This document shows, one piece after another, positions 1 to 5,507 of a DNA stretch of 7,044 bases. The position numbers and the translations under genes are program-made. The notes beneath the pieces were generated by a model. That model was not told where the DNA came from. It searched no databases and saw only the letters and a program-made list of their open reading frames with translations. This stretch comes from Marinosulfonomonas sp. (GTDB taxonomy: Bacteria > Pseudomonadota > Alphaproteobacteria > Rhodobacterales > Rhodobacteraceae): assembly GCA_015494385.1 (NCBI GenBank), contig WGBJ01000510.1, positions 1-7,044 on the forward strand. The letters are read 5' to 3'. Every line of letters starts with the position of its first letter. The first letter of the stretch is position 1.

Positions 1-786
1 GATCCGGCCGAACTGGAAGCGGCAATCAGCGACAAAACCCGTCTGGTTTATTGCGAAACACCGGCCAACCCGAATATGCGGCTGGTGGACATCGCGGCGA
101 TTGCCGAGATCACCCGCAAGCACGAGGCGACGTTCATTGTCGACAACACCTATTGCACGCCCTACCTGCAACGCCCGCTGGAACTGGGCGCTGATCTGGT
201 GGTGCATTCGGCCACGAAATATCTGGGCGGGCATGGTGATTTGCTGGCGGGGGCGGCCGTGGGCTCGCAGGAAATGATTGACCAGTTGCGTTTTGTCGGG
301 ATCAAGGAAATGAACGGCGCGATGATTTCGTCAATGGATGCGTTTTTGGTGCTGCGCGGCATCAAAACCCTGCATCTGCGGATGGACCGGCATTGCCAGA
401 CGGCGCAAAAGCTGGCCGAACTGCTGGAAGCGCATGACGCGGTGGAGCAGGTTTACTATCCGGGTTTGCCCAGCTCGCCCTTCCATGATCTGGCCAAACG
501 GCAGATGTCGCAATTCGGCGGCATGATCGCGCTGGAGCTAAAGGGCGGCATGGACGCGGGTCGCGACCTGATGGATGCGCTGGATCTGGTGACATGCGCG
601 GTATCCCTGGGGGATGCGGAAACGCTGGTGCAACATCCGGCCAGCATGACCCATTCCACCTACGAGCCGGAGGAACGGATCAAACACGGGTTTACTGACG
701 GTCTGATCCGCATTTCCGTGGGGCTTGAGGATTATGACGACATCGCCGATGATTTCACACAGGCGCTGGACGGGCTGGGCAAGTAG
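1..786 (+). CDS. mdeA: Methionine gamma-lyase (PLP-dependent), 5'-truncated by window edge
   Basis: Frame 1 is open from base 1 to TAG at 784-786, giving 261 visible residues; the family is about 400, so roughly 135-140 N-terminal residues lie outside. It belongs to the Cys/Met-metabolism PLP enzymes (fold type I). Seen: ETPANPNMRLVDI (residues 19-31), the PLP-ring aspartate in IVDNTYCTPY (Asp48), the Schiff-base lysine in VHSATKYLGGHGD (Lys73, codon 217-219), SLGDAETLVQHPASMTHSTY, and the carboxylate-binding Arg in LIRISVGLED. The NTYCTPYLQRPLELGADLV stretch resembles methionine gamma-lyase more than cystathionine gamma-synthase or -lyase. Family reaction: L-methionine to methanethiol, 2-oxobutyrate and ammonia, in the cytoplasm. 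The methionine-specific active-site Cys would be in the missing part, so cystathionine or O-acetylhomoserine activity cannot be excluded. The ATG at 76 is internal, not the start. The gene converges on the hydrolase 5 bp away, with no room for a separate terminator. Confidence 0.88.
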   Translation, partial: DPAELEAAISDKTRLVYCETPANPNMRLVDIAAIAEITRKHEATFIVDNTYCTPYLQRPLELGADLVVHSATKYLGGHGDLLAGAAVGSQEMIDQLRFVGIKEMNGAMISSMDAFLVLRGIKTLHLRMDRHCQTAQKLAELLEAHDAVEQVYYPGLPSSPFHDLAKRQMSQFGGMIALELKGGMDAGRDLMDALDLVTCAVSLGDAETLVQHPASMTHSTYEPEERIKHGFTDGLIRISVGLEDYDDIADDFTQALDGLGK

Positions 787-791
787 CCGCT

Positions 792-1967
792 TCAATCAAG
801 AGCCTGATAGGCGGCGGTCATAAAATCTTCGCCTATCGGGATTTTCGAGCCCAGATATTGCGTCATCACGATGCCGATGATGTCCTCGGCCGGATCAATC
901 CAGAAAAACGTGCTGGCGGCCCCGGCCCAGCCATATTCGCCCTGACTGCTGGGATACATCGCGGCCCCCATATCACTCATCACGCGACCGGCCAGCCCCC
1001 AGCCATAACCGGCAAAGGGGAAGGGGCCGATCATCATCGGTTTCTGGCTGTCGGGCAGCCGGTCGGTCCACATCATCTCCACGGTTTTGCGCGACAGCAG
1101 GCGGCTGTTGTCCGGCGCCAGACCGCTGGACAGGAAACGGGCGATCACGGTGTAATCGTCCAGCGTCGAAAACAGCCCCATGCCGCCACGCGCGAAATCG
1201 GGGTTGTCGGCGGGGTGCTCATAGGAAATGTCGGAAGGGATCAGGGTTTGCGGCTCGGCGTCGTAATCCATTACGTCATCCAGATTTATCTTGCCAAACA
1301 TCGGCATAATCCGGTCGCGGTTTTCGGCGGGCACCATGAAACCGGTGTCTTTCAGTCCCAGCGGATCAAGCACATAGTCTGCCAGAATGGCAGGCAGGGG
1401 TTTTTGCAGGATCACTTCCAGCACGCGGGCCAGAATATCGGTGGCCACACTATAGAGCCATTTGCTGCCCGGCTGATAGGCCAGCGGCAGGATGGCGATG
1501 GTGTTGGTGAATTCCTCGAGTGGAACGGTGCCGTTGCGCAAAGGGGCCTTGCGGTACAGTTCGGCCACGGGGCAATCGGGAATAAAGCCGTAGGAAAATC
1601 CGGCGCGGTGGGTCAGCAGGTGATCAATGGTGATCGGCGCGGCGGGGGAGGTGGTGCCATCGGGGTTCAGCACCTGCATTTGCGCAAATTCCGGCAGATA
1701 GGCGGCCAGCGGGTCAAACAGGCGCAACCGGCCCTGCTCCATCAGCATCAGGGCAACGGCCGAGACCACCGGCTTGGTCATCGAGAATATGCGATAGATC
1801 GGTTTGTCCGGCATCGGAATGTTGTTCAGCCCGTCCGCCATGCCATAAGCCCCGCGCGCCCATTCGCGCCCGCCGCGCAGGATGTTCCATTCAATGCCGC
1901 TTAGCGCGCCGCTGTCGACATGGCGTTGGGCGGTTTGGGCGATGCGGTCAAATCTGGCGGTGGTCAT
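792..1967 (-). CDS. Class C beta-lactamase-like serine hydrolase (EstB-type esterase/transpeptidase fold)
   Basis: A complete 391-residue protein, start ATG at 1965-1967 with a good ribosome site (AGGAG at 1976-1980, 8 nt spacing), stop TGA at 792-794. Seen: the nucleophile motif S-M-T-K (Ser62, Lys65) in RIFSMTKPVVS; a Y-S-V triad (Tyr172) in KWLYSVATDILARVLE, matching the Y-x-N/S position; and GWAGAASTFFWIDP (346-359) where class C enzymes carry the KTG/HTG box. The segment ITIDHLLTHRAGFSYG is typical of this superfamily. There is no obvious signal peptide (start MTTARFDRIAQ), so a cytoplasmic enzyme is likely. The family includes family VIII esterases, D-aminopeptidases and penicillin-binding-protein-like hydrolases; the variant third motif argues for an esterase-like rather than a resistance function, but this is inference. 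The promoter region between it and ssrA carries the inverted-repeat cluster at 2029-2081. Confidence 0.9.
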   Translation of the reverse strand: MTTARFDRIAQTAQRHVDSGALSGIEWNILRGGREWARGAYGMADGLNNIPMPDKPIYRIFSMTKPVVSAVALMLMEQGRLRLFDPLAAYLPEFAQMQVLNPDGTTSPAAPITIDHLLTHRAGFSYGFIPDCPVAELYRKAPLRNGTVPLEEFTNTIAILPLAYQPGSKWLYSVATDILARVLEVILQKPLPAILADYVLDPLGLKDTGFMVPAENRDRIMPMFGKINLDDVMDYDAEPQTLIPSDISYEHPADNPDFARGGMGLFSTLDDYTVIARFLSSGLAPDNSRLLSRKTVEMMWTDRLPDSQKPMMIGPFPFAGYGWGLAGRVMSDMGAAMYPSSQGEYGWAGAASTFFWIDPAEDIIGIVMTQYLGSKIPIGEDFMTAAYQALD

Positions 1968-2028
1968 GATGGCAACTCCTGCTTTGGTTGGCCGGAGTAT
2001 TGCCGATCAATAGGGGGCTGTGAAGCAG

Positions 2029-2081
2029 GGATGTGTTTTTGGGCAAAAGACACATCCATTAAACCGGTTTAGTGGATATGT
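2029..2081. promoter_or_regulatory. Interlocking inverted repeats / candidate operator upstream of the hydrolase
   Basis: Three copies of an octamer-like element alternate in orientation: GGATGTGT (2029-2036, +), ACACATCC (2050-2057, i.e. -) and TGGATATGT (2073-2081, +). Copies 1 and 2 can form a 12-bp stem (2029-2040 with 2046-2057, one T.G wobble, loop GGGCA). Copies 2 and 3 flank AAACCGGTTT (2061-2070), making a 24-bp near-perfect palindrome at 2054-2077 with one mismatched pair (2059/2072). The palindrome with central CpG has the form of a LacI-family operator. The element ends 62 bp before the hydrolase ATG. Function is inference: an operator for that gene or a processing/termination element beyond ssrA. 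Confidence 0.5.
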
Positions 2082-2100
2082 TTGCACTCAAATAACCAAC

Positions 2101-2126
2101 GCCGGATGACGGGCCGTGAATCCCGC
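2101..2126 (-). terminator. Possible ssrA terminator hairpin (imperfect)
   Basis: Read on the minus strand, GCGGGAT (2126-2120) can pair with ATCCGGC (2107-2101) apart from one G/G mismatch, with a small inner ACG/CGT helix in the loop, followed by GTTGGTTATTTG. It lies just after the expected end of the tmRNA coding piece. It has no proper U-run, so it is a weak call. Confidence 0.25.
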
Positions 2127-2236
2127 TATGTGATTGATAAATTAAGGTAAAGCGCAGGTTTCTGTTGCCAGGTACCTGCAAACCCCGCCTTAGGCTGCTA
2201 GGCGTAAGGACTTAAGATTTCGATAGATCGGACCGC

Positions 2237-2275
2237 TTACGCAGCCAGAGCCATCGGAGCTTTGTTGTCATTTGC
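2237..2275 (-). other. tmRNA tag reading frame, peptide ANDNKAPMALAA
   Basis: The resume codon GCA is at 2275-2273, preceded by TAGTT; 12 codons follow, ending in TAA at 2239-2237. The product, (A)ANDNKAPMALAA when joined to the Ala carried by tmRNA, has the ANDN start of alphaproteobacterial tags and the hydrophobic ALAA end recognised by ClpXP-type proteases. Such short ANDN-x-APxALAA-like tags are what I recall from Rhodobacterales. Confidence 0.93.
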
Positions 2276-2362
2276 AACTAGCTTAAATTGTACCGATAAC
2301 GGTGGTAACTCACCGGGACAAAGCTAACCCCTTTAGACGTTCGTCGATCCTGTTTCGGCCCC

Positions 2363-2385
2363 ATGATCCCCAAATGAAGGATGTT
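2363..2385 (-). other. tmRNA intervening spacer, removed during maturation
   Basis: These 23 nt link the encoded CCA of the acceptor piece (ending at 2386) to the first G of the coding piece (2362). In known permuted tmRNAs the corresponding loop is cut out, with RNase P expected to generate the coding-piece 5' end. The boundaries follow from the 7-bp acceptor stem and are well fixed. Confidence 0.8.
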
Positions 2386-2464
2386 TGGTGGAGCCGCCGG
2401 GTACCGCCCCCGGGTCCGATCCGCTTATTACGAGCGCGTTTATGTCCATAGTCCCCGAAGGGAC
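2386..2464 (-). ncRNA. ssrA: tmRNA acceptor piece
   Basis: This is the tRNA-like 3' half, placed first in the gene. From 5' to 3' on the minus strand: a perfect hairpin GTCCC-TTCG-GGGAC (2464-2451) with a UUCG tetraloop; a P2 strand GCGCTCGT; a T-arm-like hairpin CCGGG/CCCGG (2413-2409 with 2401-2397) whose 7-nt loop reads GGCGGTA rather than the usual TTCRANN; then the acceptor strand CGGCTCC, A, CCA. The 3' end (2386) is firm because CCA is encoded; the 5' end is a guess from the UUCG hairpin and the TATATA box just upstream. Confidence 0.8.
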
Positions 2465-2470
2465 AAATCA

Positions 2471-2499
2471 TATATAGGGGGGCGGTGGGTGGTTGAAAA
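2471..2499 (-). promoter_or_regulatory. Candidate ssrA promoter
   Basis: On the minus strand a TATATA box (2476-2471) sits 17 bp after TTTTCA (2499-2494), in the 46-bp gap between the DUF1287 stop codon and the tmRNA acceptor piece. The predicted start, about 2464, coincides with the UUCG hairpin. The -35 match to TTGACA is poor and the spacer is C-rich, so this is tentative. Confidence 0.35.
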
Positions 2500-2510
2500 G
2501 GGGTTGGCGG

Positions 2511-3143
2511 TCAATAATTTCCGTTTTCGGGGCGAAAGTGGCCGGTCATGTCATAGGCAAACAGGATGTCGTTTTCGCGCGTGCCCCAGCCGATGTTATG
2601 GATAATCAGCGGGTTGCCGGATTGCGGATCAATCTTGTCGCTGACGATGCCCACATGCGGGGTGCCGGGGAGCAGCATCCATGTCACGATGTCGCCGGGC
2701 AGGTAATCTTGCGGATTGTCAGTCATGGGGACAGCCGCGCCGTGACGTTTGAAATATGTGATCAGGTTGGGCACGCGGCGGTGGTCAATATTGCTGTCGG
2801 GGCGCGACAGGCCCCAGATCTTTGGATAGCTGGAAAAATGCGCCTTCATGTCGGCATTGACTTTGGCTTGCAGGTCAATCTCGTGCGCATCCCGCAGGGC
2901 ACGGATCACCACATCGGTGCAGACACCGCGCAGGCGGGGGATGTCGCCGTTGGGAAATTCAAGCCGTTGATAGCTGCCGTCATAGATCAGGGTTACGCCG
3001 ATCTGGGTGCGGGCGGATTTGATCAGGGGGGTGGACCATTCAGTGGTGCTGGCCACTGGTGTGGTCGTTTCCTGTCCGGTTGTGGGCAGTGGTGCGGTGA
3101 GGATCAGAAAAAGAACCAGAGCAAGTTTGAAAAGCTGTGTCAT
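2511..3143 (-). CDS. Secreted DUF1287 family protein (cysteine-hydrolase-like)
   Basis: A 210-residue protein from ATG 3143-3141 to TGA 2513-2511. I chose this ATG because it opens directly into a signal peptide, MTQLFKLALVLFLILTAPLP, with a likely cleavage near residues 22-30; a TTG at 3191 in frame would add 16 residues before it and is less likely. No strong Shine-Dalgarno is visible. After the signal comes the DUF1287 domain (about 40-207): KSARTQIGVTLIYDGSY, RGVCTDVVIRALR with Cys75, NIDHRRVPNL (119-127), PGDIVTW, TPHVGIVSD with His163, and IHNIGWGTREND with His182. The Cys/His set resembles NlpC/P60-like hydrolases, suggesting a cell-envelope peptidase or amidase, but the biochemical function of the family is not established to my knowledge. 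It lies directly upstream of ssrA on the same strand, 46 bp away. Confidence 0.85.
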   Translation of the reverse strand: MTQLFKLALVLFLILTAPLPTTGQETTTPVASTTEWSTPLIKSARTQIGVTLIYDGSYQRLEFPNGDIPRLRGVCTDVVIRALRDAHEIDLQAKVNADMKAHFSSYPKIWGLSRPDSNIDHRRVPNLITYFKRHGAAVPMTDNPQDYLPGDIVTWMLLPGTPHVGIVSDKIDPQSGNPLIIHNIGWGTRENDILFAYDMTGHFRPENGNY

Positions 3144-3200
3144 GCGGATGCTATAGCGCAGTTTTTCGGCTTGGCAAAACGAAGCAGGCAATATCCCGCT

Positions 3201-3254
3201 GCCCCGAAATCTTTAAAAGATTTCGGTCTGTTTTCTTTCAAAGAAAACAGGGGC
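3201..3254. repeat. Two abutting perfect palindromes inside an outer inverted repeat
   Basis: Palindrome 1 (3204-3226) has arms CCGAAATCTTT and AAAGATTTCGG around one central base. Palindrome 2 (3228-3250) has arms CTGTTTTCTTT and AAAGAAAACAG around one central base. One base separates them, and GCCCC (3201-3205) with GGGGC (3250-3254) forms an outer repeat. RNA from either strand could fold into two strong hairpins or a three-way junction. The last bases overlap the final TAG of the small gene to the right. Likely roles are a bidirectional transcription terminator or a dispersed intergenic palindromic repeat; no second copy occurs in this window. Confidence 0.8.
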
Positions 3255-3484
3255 TAGACGATAGGGCGCACGGCTTGCTGGTTGCAGAACACAATGATCT
3301 GCCCTGCGTTTTACACGGCGCGAAATCCGCGGCGTTGCAGTTCGGCACGAAACATATCCATGCCGACAAACCGCTCGATATCGCGGGCCTTGCGGCGGAT
3401 CACTTCGCCCCGCTGCACGGCCTTCGAGGCAAACATATCCTGCAACCACAATTCGGGCGTCAAAGGTGAGGAATGATAGGTCAT
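3254..3484 (-). pseudogene. Small Rhodobacterales-type protein interrupted by one in-frame TAA
   Basis: ATG 3484-3482 opens 57 codons ending RRGFRAV, then TAA (3313-3311), after which the same frame continues 18 codons, NAGQIIVFCNQQAVRPIV, to TAG 3256-3254. The continuation reads as one protein with the first part: I recall small Rhodobacterales proteins of about 60-75 residues with D-x-ER-x-VG, RRGF-x-x-VENAGQ and FCN elements, often mislabelled N-(5'-phosphoribosyl)anthranilate isomerase. In that frame the TAA replaces the expected GAA (Glu), a single-base change. So it is either a recent nonsense mutation, a sequencing error, or a 57-residue truncated protein. The function of the family is unknown to me; the isomerase name is not supported by size. 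It starts 34 bp after the GntR stop, on the same strand, so it could be read from the regulator's promoter. The palindromes at 3201-3254 follow directly. Confidence 0.68.
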
Positions 3485-3518
3485 GCCGCCACTTTGGCCC
3501 AGTATGGTAAATAGCCGG

Positions 3519-4253
3519 TTAACCGCCTTTGCGTGCCGCCACATCCCGCGCCAGCTCGACCGTATAGGCCGCCAGCGCCTGCAAGGCGGCATCTGCCTTT
3601 GCACCGTCACCGGCCTCGATTGCATCGGCAATCCGGGTGTGCAGCGCCACGATCTGTTCGCGGGACCGCGCCGAAAAGGTGATCATGTTCATCAAGGGCT
3701 CAATCGCCTCGATGGCGCCGGCCAACTGGTAAGACAACACCGGATTGCCCGCGCCATCCACCAACGCGCGGTGAAACGCGACATCGCTGGCACAGAACCC
3801 TTCGTCCGACAGGCCTGGCTGCCCCTGCCGGTGGATTTCCGCCCGCATGGTCGCCAGATGGTCGCCGGTGCGCCGTTTGGCCGACAGCGGCGCGCAGGCG
3901 CGTTCCAGTGCATAGCGCGCCTCGCAAGCGGTTTCGAAATCGACAGCGTTCATTGACAACAGCAGGGTCGAGGTGGTGATCTGCTGCCCGTAGGCGTCCT
4001 CGAACCGCAGCCGGTTCACGAAGGCCCCGCCGGTCGCCCCGCGCTGGGTGCGGATCAGGTTTTGCGCTGCCAGCCGTTTTAATGCTTCACGCACGGTGGG
4101 GCGCGATACGTTGAATTTCTCGGCCAACTCGGCCTCGCTGGGCAGACGTTCATCGACGATCAATGTGCCGGATACAATCGCATCGCGTATCGCCTCGGCA
4201 ATCTGCACCGACAGTTCGCGGGAAGTTTCCAGTTCGGTTTTCATAGATTCCAT
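3519..4253 (-). CDS. GntR-family transcriptional regulator, FadR/FCD subfamily
   Basis: A 244-residue protein, ATG 4253-4251, stop TAA 3521-3519. An alternative in-frame ATG at 4244 is preceded by GGAA and is about as plausible. The N-terminal winged helix (about 16-80) has VQIAEAIRDAIVSGTL, LPSEAELAEKFNVSRPTVREALKRLAAQNLI and the wing RGATGGAFV. The C-terminal all-helical FCD effector domain (about 105-235) shows ARYALERACAPLSA, ASDVAFHRALVDGAGNPVL with Asp157 and His161, and ALHTRIADAIEAGDGAKAD with His205, residues in the position of the metal/ligand site of such domains. It is divergent from the acyl-CoA dehydrogenase operon with a 76-bp spacer, and probably represses it and itself; the effector is probably an organic acid or acyl-CoA metabolite (inference). 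A paired 15-bp element in the spacer is the likely operator. Confidence 0.92.
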   Translation of the reverse strand: MESMKTELETSRELSVQIAEAIRDAIVSGTLIVDERLPSEAELAEKFNVSRPTVREALKRLAAQNLIRTQRGATGGAFVNRLRFEDAYGQQITTSTLLLSMNAVDFETACEARYALERACAPLSAKRRTGDHLATMRAEIHRQGQPGLSDEGFCASDVAFHRALVDGAGNPVLSYQLAGAIEAIEPLMNMITFSARSREQIVALHTRIADAIEAGDGAKADAALQALAAYTVELARDVAARKGG

Positions 4254-4305
4254 TTGTCAGACATTTGAAGCTGTGGCAAGGTCTGCCCAATTGTAAGACA
4301 TTTAA
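4254..4305. promoter_or_regulatory. Paired candidate operator sites in the GntR/acyl-CoA dehydrogenase spacer
   Basis: Two direct copies match at 13 of 15 positions: TTGTCAGACATTTGA (4254-4268) and TTGTAAGACATTTAA (4291-4305), 37 bp apart. The first contains TTGTC-A-GACAT, one base off a perfect TTGTC-N-GACAA palindrome, a form seen for FCD-type GntR regulators. Copy 1 abuts the regulator's start codon (4251-4253); copy 2 ends 24 bp before the acyl-CoA dehydrogenase ATG. This placement suits simultaneous autoregulation and control of the operon. No convincing -35/-10 pair was found in the spacer. Confidence 0.6.
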
Positions 4306-4329
4306 TGACTCGCCAGGGAGGATGCACCG

Positions 4330-5505
4330 ATGGGCACGAAAATAGACAAGATACTGGAAGCCGCCAAGGCACATTGCGAGGATGTGATCAAACCCAATGT
4401 GGACGGCTGGAACGAAAAGGGCGTCTGGCCCCGTGCCGCATCCGCCATGGCCGGTGCCGCCGGTCTGACCGGCCTTTATGCGCCCGAGGAATGGGGTGGG
4501 CAGGGCCTGCCGCTGGGCGAAGGCATCCGCGTTTACGAGGAACTGGGCAAGGGCGATGGTGCCTATGCCTTTGCGCTGTCGATGCACAATATTTGCACCT
4601 ATGCGACCTGCGGGTTCGGCACCGAGGCGTTCAAGGAAAAATGGGCGCGCGATCTGACATCGGGCCGCAAGCTGGCCAATTTCGCCCTGACCGAGCCGCA
4701 ATCGGGATCGGACGCGATGACCATGTATACCCGCGCGGTGATCAACGGCGACGGCACATGGACCATCAACGGCGCCAAAGCGTGGGTTTCGCTGGCGGGC
4801 GAGGCGGATGTTTACCTGACCGTGGTCAAAACCAGTGACGAGCCGGGCCACAAGGACATGGCGATGATCGCCATCCCGAAAGATGCCGAAGGCGTGTCCT
4901 TTGGCCCGCGTTACAACACGCCGTCCTATGAATTCCTGCCGCTGTCGGAAATGTATTTCAAGGATGTTGTGGTCTCCGAGGACAATATCATCCTGCCGAT
5001 CGGGCAGGGCCTGCAAGGCTCGCTGATGGCGATCGATATTGCACGGGTCTCGATTGCCTCGGGCTGTTGTGGTCTGATGGAAACCGCGCTGGACACCGCG
5101 CTGGCCTATGCCAAGAACCGCAAGATGTTTGGCGGCAAGAACCTTGATCTGGACGGCATACAGTGGATGCTGGGCGATGTGGCGACCAATCTGGAAGTCT
5201 CGCGCCTGTTGTATCGCGAGGCGGCCAATGCGCTGGGAACCGACCGTGGCCCGTTGATGGCCGCGCACGCCAAACGCTTTGTGCCCGATGCTGCGGTGGA
5301 TGCCGCCAATACCTGCACGCAGGTGCTGGGTGGCTCGGGCCTGTTGAAAGAATACGGCATGGACCGCCTGTCGCGTCTGGCGCAGATGTTGCGCATCGTT
5401 GACGGCACCACAGAAATCAGCCGCGTGGTGATTGGTCGGGCCTTGCAAAAACGGGCCAAGGGGCTGCCGGATATTCCGGTGCCCAAGGGATATGGAGAGG
5501 AATAG
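4330..5505 (+). CDS. Acyl-CoA dehydrogenase family flavoprotein
   Basis: A 391-residue protein, full length for the family; ATG 4330 follows a strong ribosome site AGGGAGGA (4315-4322). It catalyses FAD-dependent alpha,beta-desaturation of an acyl-CoA with electrons passed to ETF. Seen: helical N-domain with APEEWGGQGLPLGEG (51-65); flavin-contact signature FALTEPQSGSDA (118-129) and INGAKAWVSLAG (147-158); C-terminal helical domain with YAKNRKMFGGK (260-270), QVLGGSGLLKEYGMDR (331-346) and LRIVDGTTEISRVVIGRAL (354-372). At the site of the usual catalytic Glu (YEGT in short/medium-chain enzymes) stands Asp358, and the alternative Glu position used by isovaleryl-CoA dehydrogenase (DLER) is Ala238 (DIAR). 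Asp occurs there in some ACAD subfamilies, so activity is plausible, but substrate and class cannot be assigned. At 391 residues it is much shorter than DmdC-type enzymes (near 590). It leads the operon with dinB-like and acuI-like genes. Confidence 0.93.
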   Translation: MGTKIDKILEAAKAHCEDVIKPNVDGWNEKGVWPRAASAMAGAAGLTGLYAPEEWGGQGLPLGEGIRVYEELGKGDGAYAFALSMHNICTYATCGFGTEAFKEKWARDLTSGRKLANFALTEPQSGSDAMTMYTRAVINGDGTWTINGAKAWVSLAGEADVYLTVVKTSDEPGHKDMAMIAIPKDAEGVSFGPRYNTPSYEFLPLSEMYFKDVVVSEDNIILPIGQGLQGSLMAIDIARVSIASGCCGLMETALDTALAYAKNRKMFGGKNLDLDGIQWMLGDVATNLEVSRLLYREAANALGTDRGPLMAAHAKRFVPDAAVDAANTCTQVLGGSGLLKEYGMDRLSRLAQMLRIVDGTTEISRVVIGRALQKRAKGLPDIPVPKGYGEE

Positions 5506-5507
5506 CC

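Larger units (their letters stand above)
2140..2464 (-). ncRNA. ssrA: tmRNA, circularly permuted two-piece alphaproteobacterial type
   Basis: Rescues stalled ribosomes by acting as tRNA-Ala and then as mRNA for a degradation tag. On the minus strand the order is permuted: acceptor piece (about 2464-2386), spacer 2385-2363, coding piece (2362 to about 2140). Support: the coding piece begins GGGGCCG (2362-2356), pairing over 7 bp with CGGCTCC (2396-2390) at the end of the acceptor piece; the third pair is G.U, the alanyl-tRNA synthetase identity element. Discriminator A (2389) and encoded CCA (2388-2386) follow. AGGATCGACG (2351-2342) is the conserved tmRNA 5' segment. ACGAACGT (2344-2337) pairs with GCGCTCGT (2437-2430) with one mismatch, a likely P2 helix joining the pieces. 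TAGTTGCAAATGAC precedes and starts the tag frame. Downstream helices include GCAGGT/ACCTGC (2179-2174 with 2159-2154). Both outer ends are estimates. The region has no credible CDS. Confidence 0.93.

Noticed and set aside
858..1904. Long plus-strand open frame of 348 codons opposite the serine hydrolase.
   Set aside because: Its translation is rich in Gly, His and Gln with no family pattern, while the opposite strand encodes a clear S-x-x-K hydrolase with a good ribosome site. It is a mirror of GC-rich codon use.
2381..2605. Short plus-strand open frame of 74 codons across the tmRNA acceptor piece.
   Set aside because: It covers structural RNA and the end of the DUF1287 gene; no ribosome site or family pattern.
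3144..3191. Upstream TTG start adding 16 residues to the DUF1287 protein.
   Set aside because: It would put a charged stretch before a clean signal peptide that begins at the ATG at 3143.
2493..3257. Plus-strand open frame of 254 codons over the DUF1287 gene.
   Set aside because: The minus strand carries a signal peptide and conserved DUF1287 motifs; this frame is its shadow.
3516..3525. Perfect 10-bp palindrome CGGTTAACCG at the end of the GntR gene.
   Set aside because: It includes the regulator's stop codon, is short, and has no partner site; chance is likely.
4150..5448. Minus-strand open frame of 432 codons over the acyl-CoA dehydrogenase.
   Set aside because: It is antisense to a full-length, motif-complete flavoprotein, has His/Gln/Arg-rich composition, and runs into the regulator in another frame.
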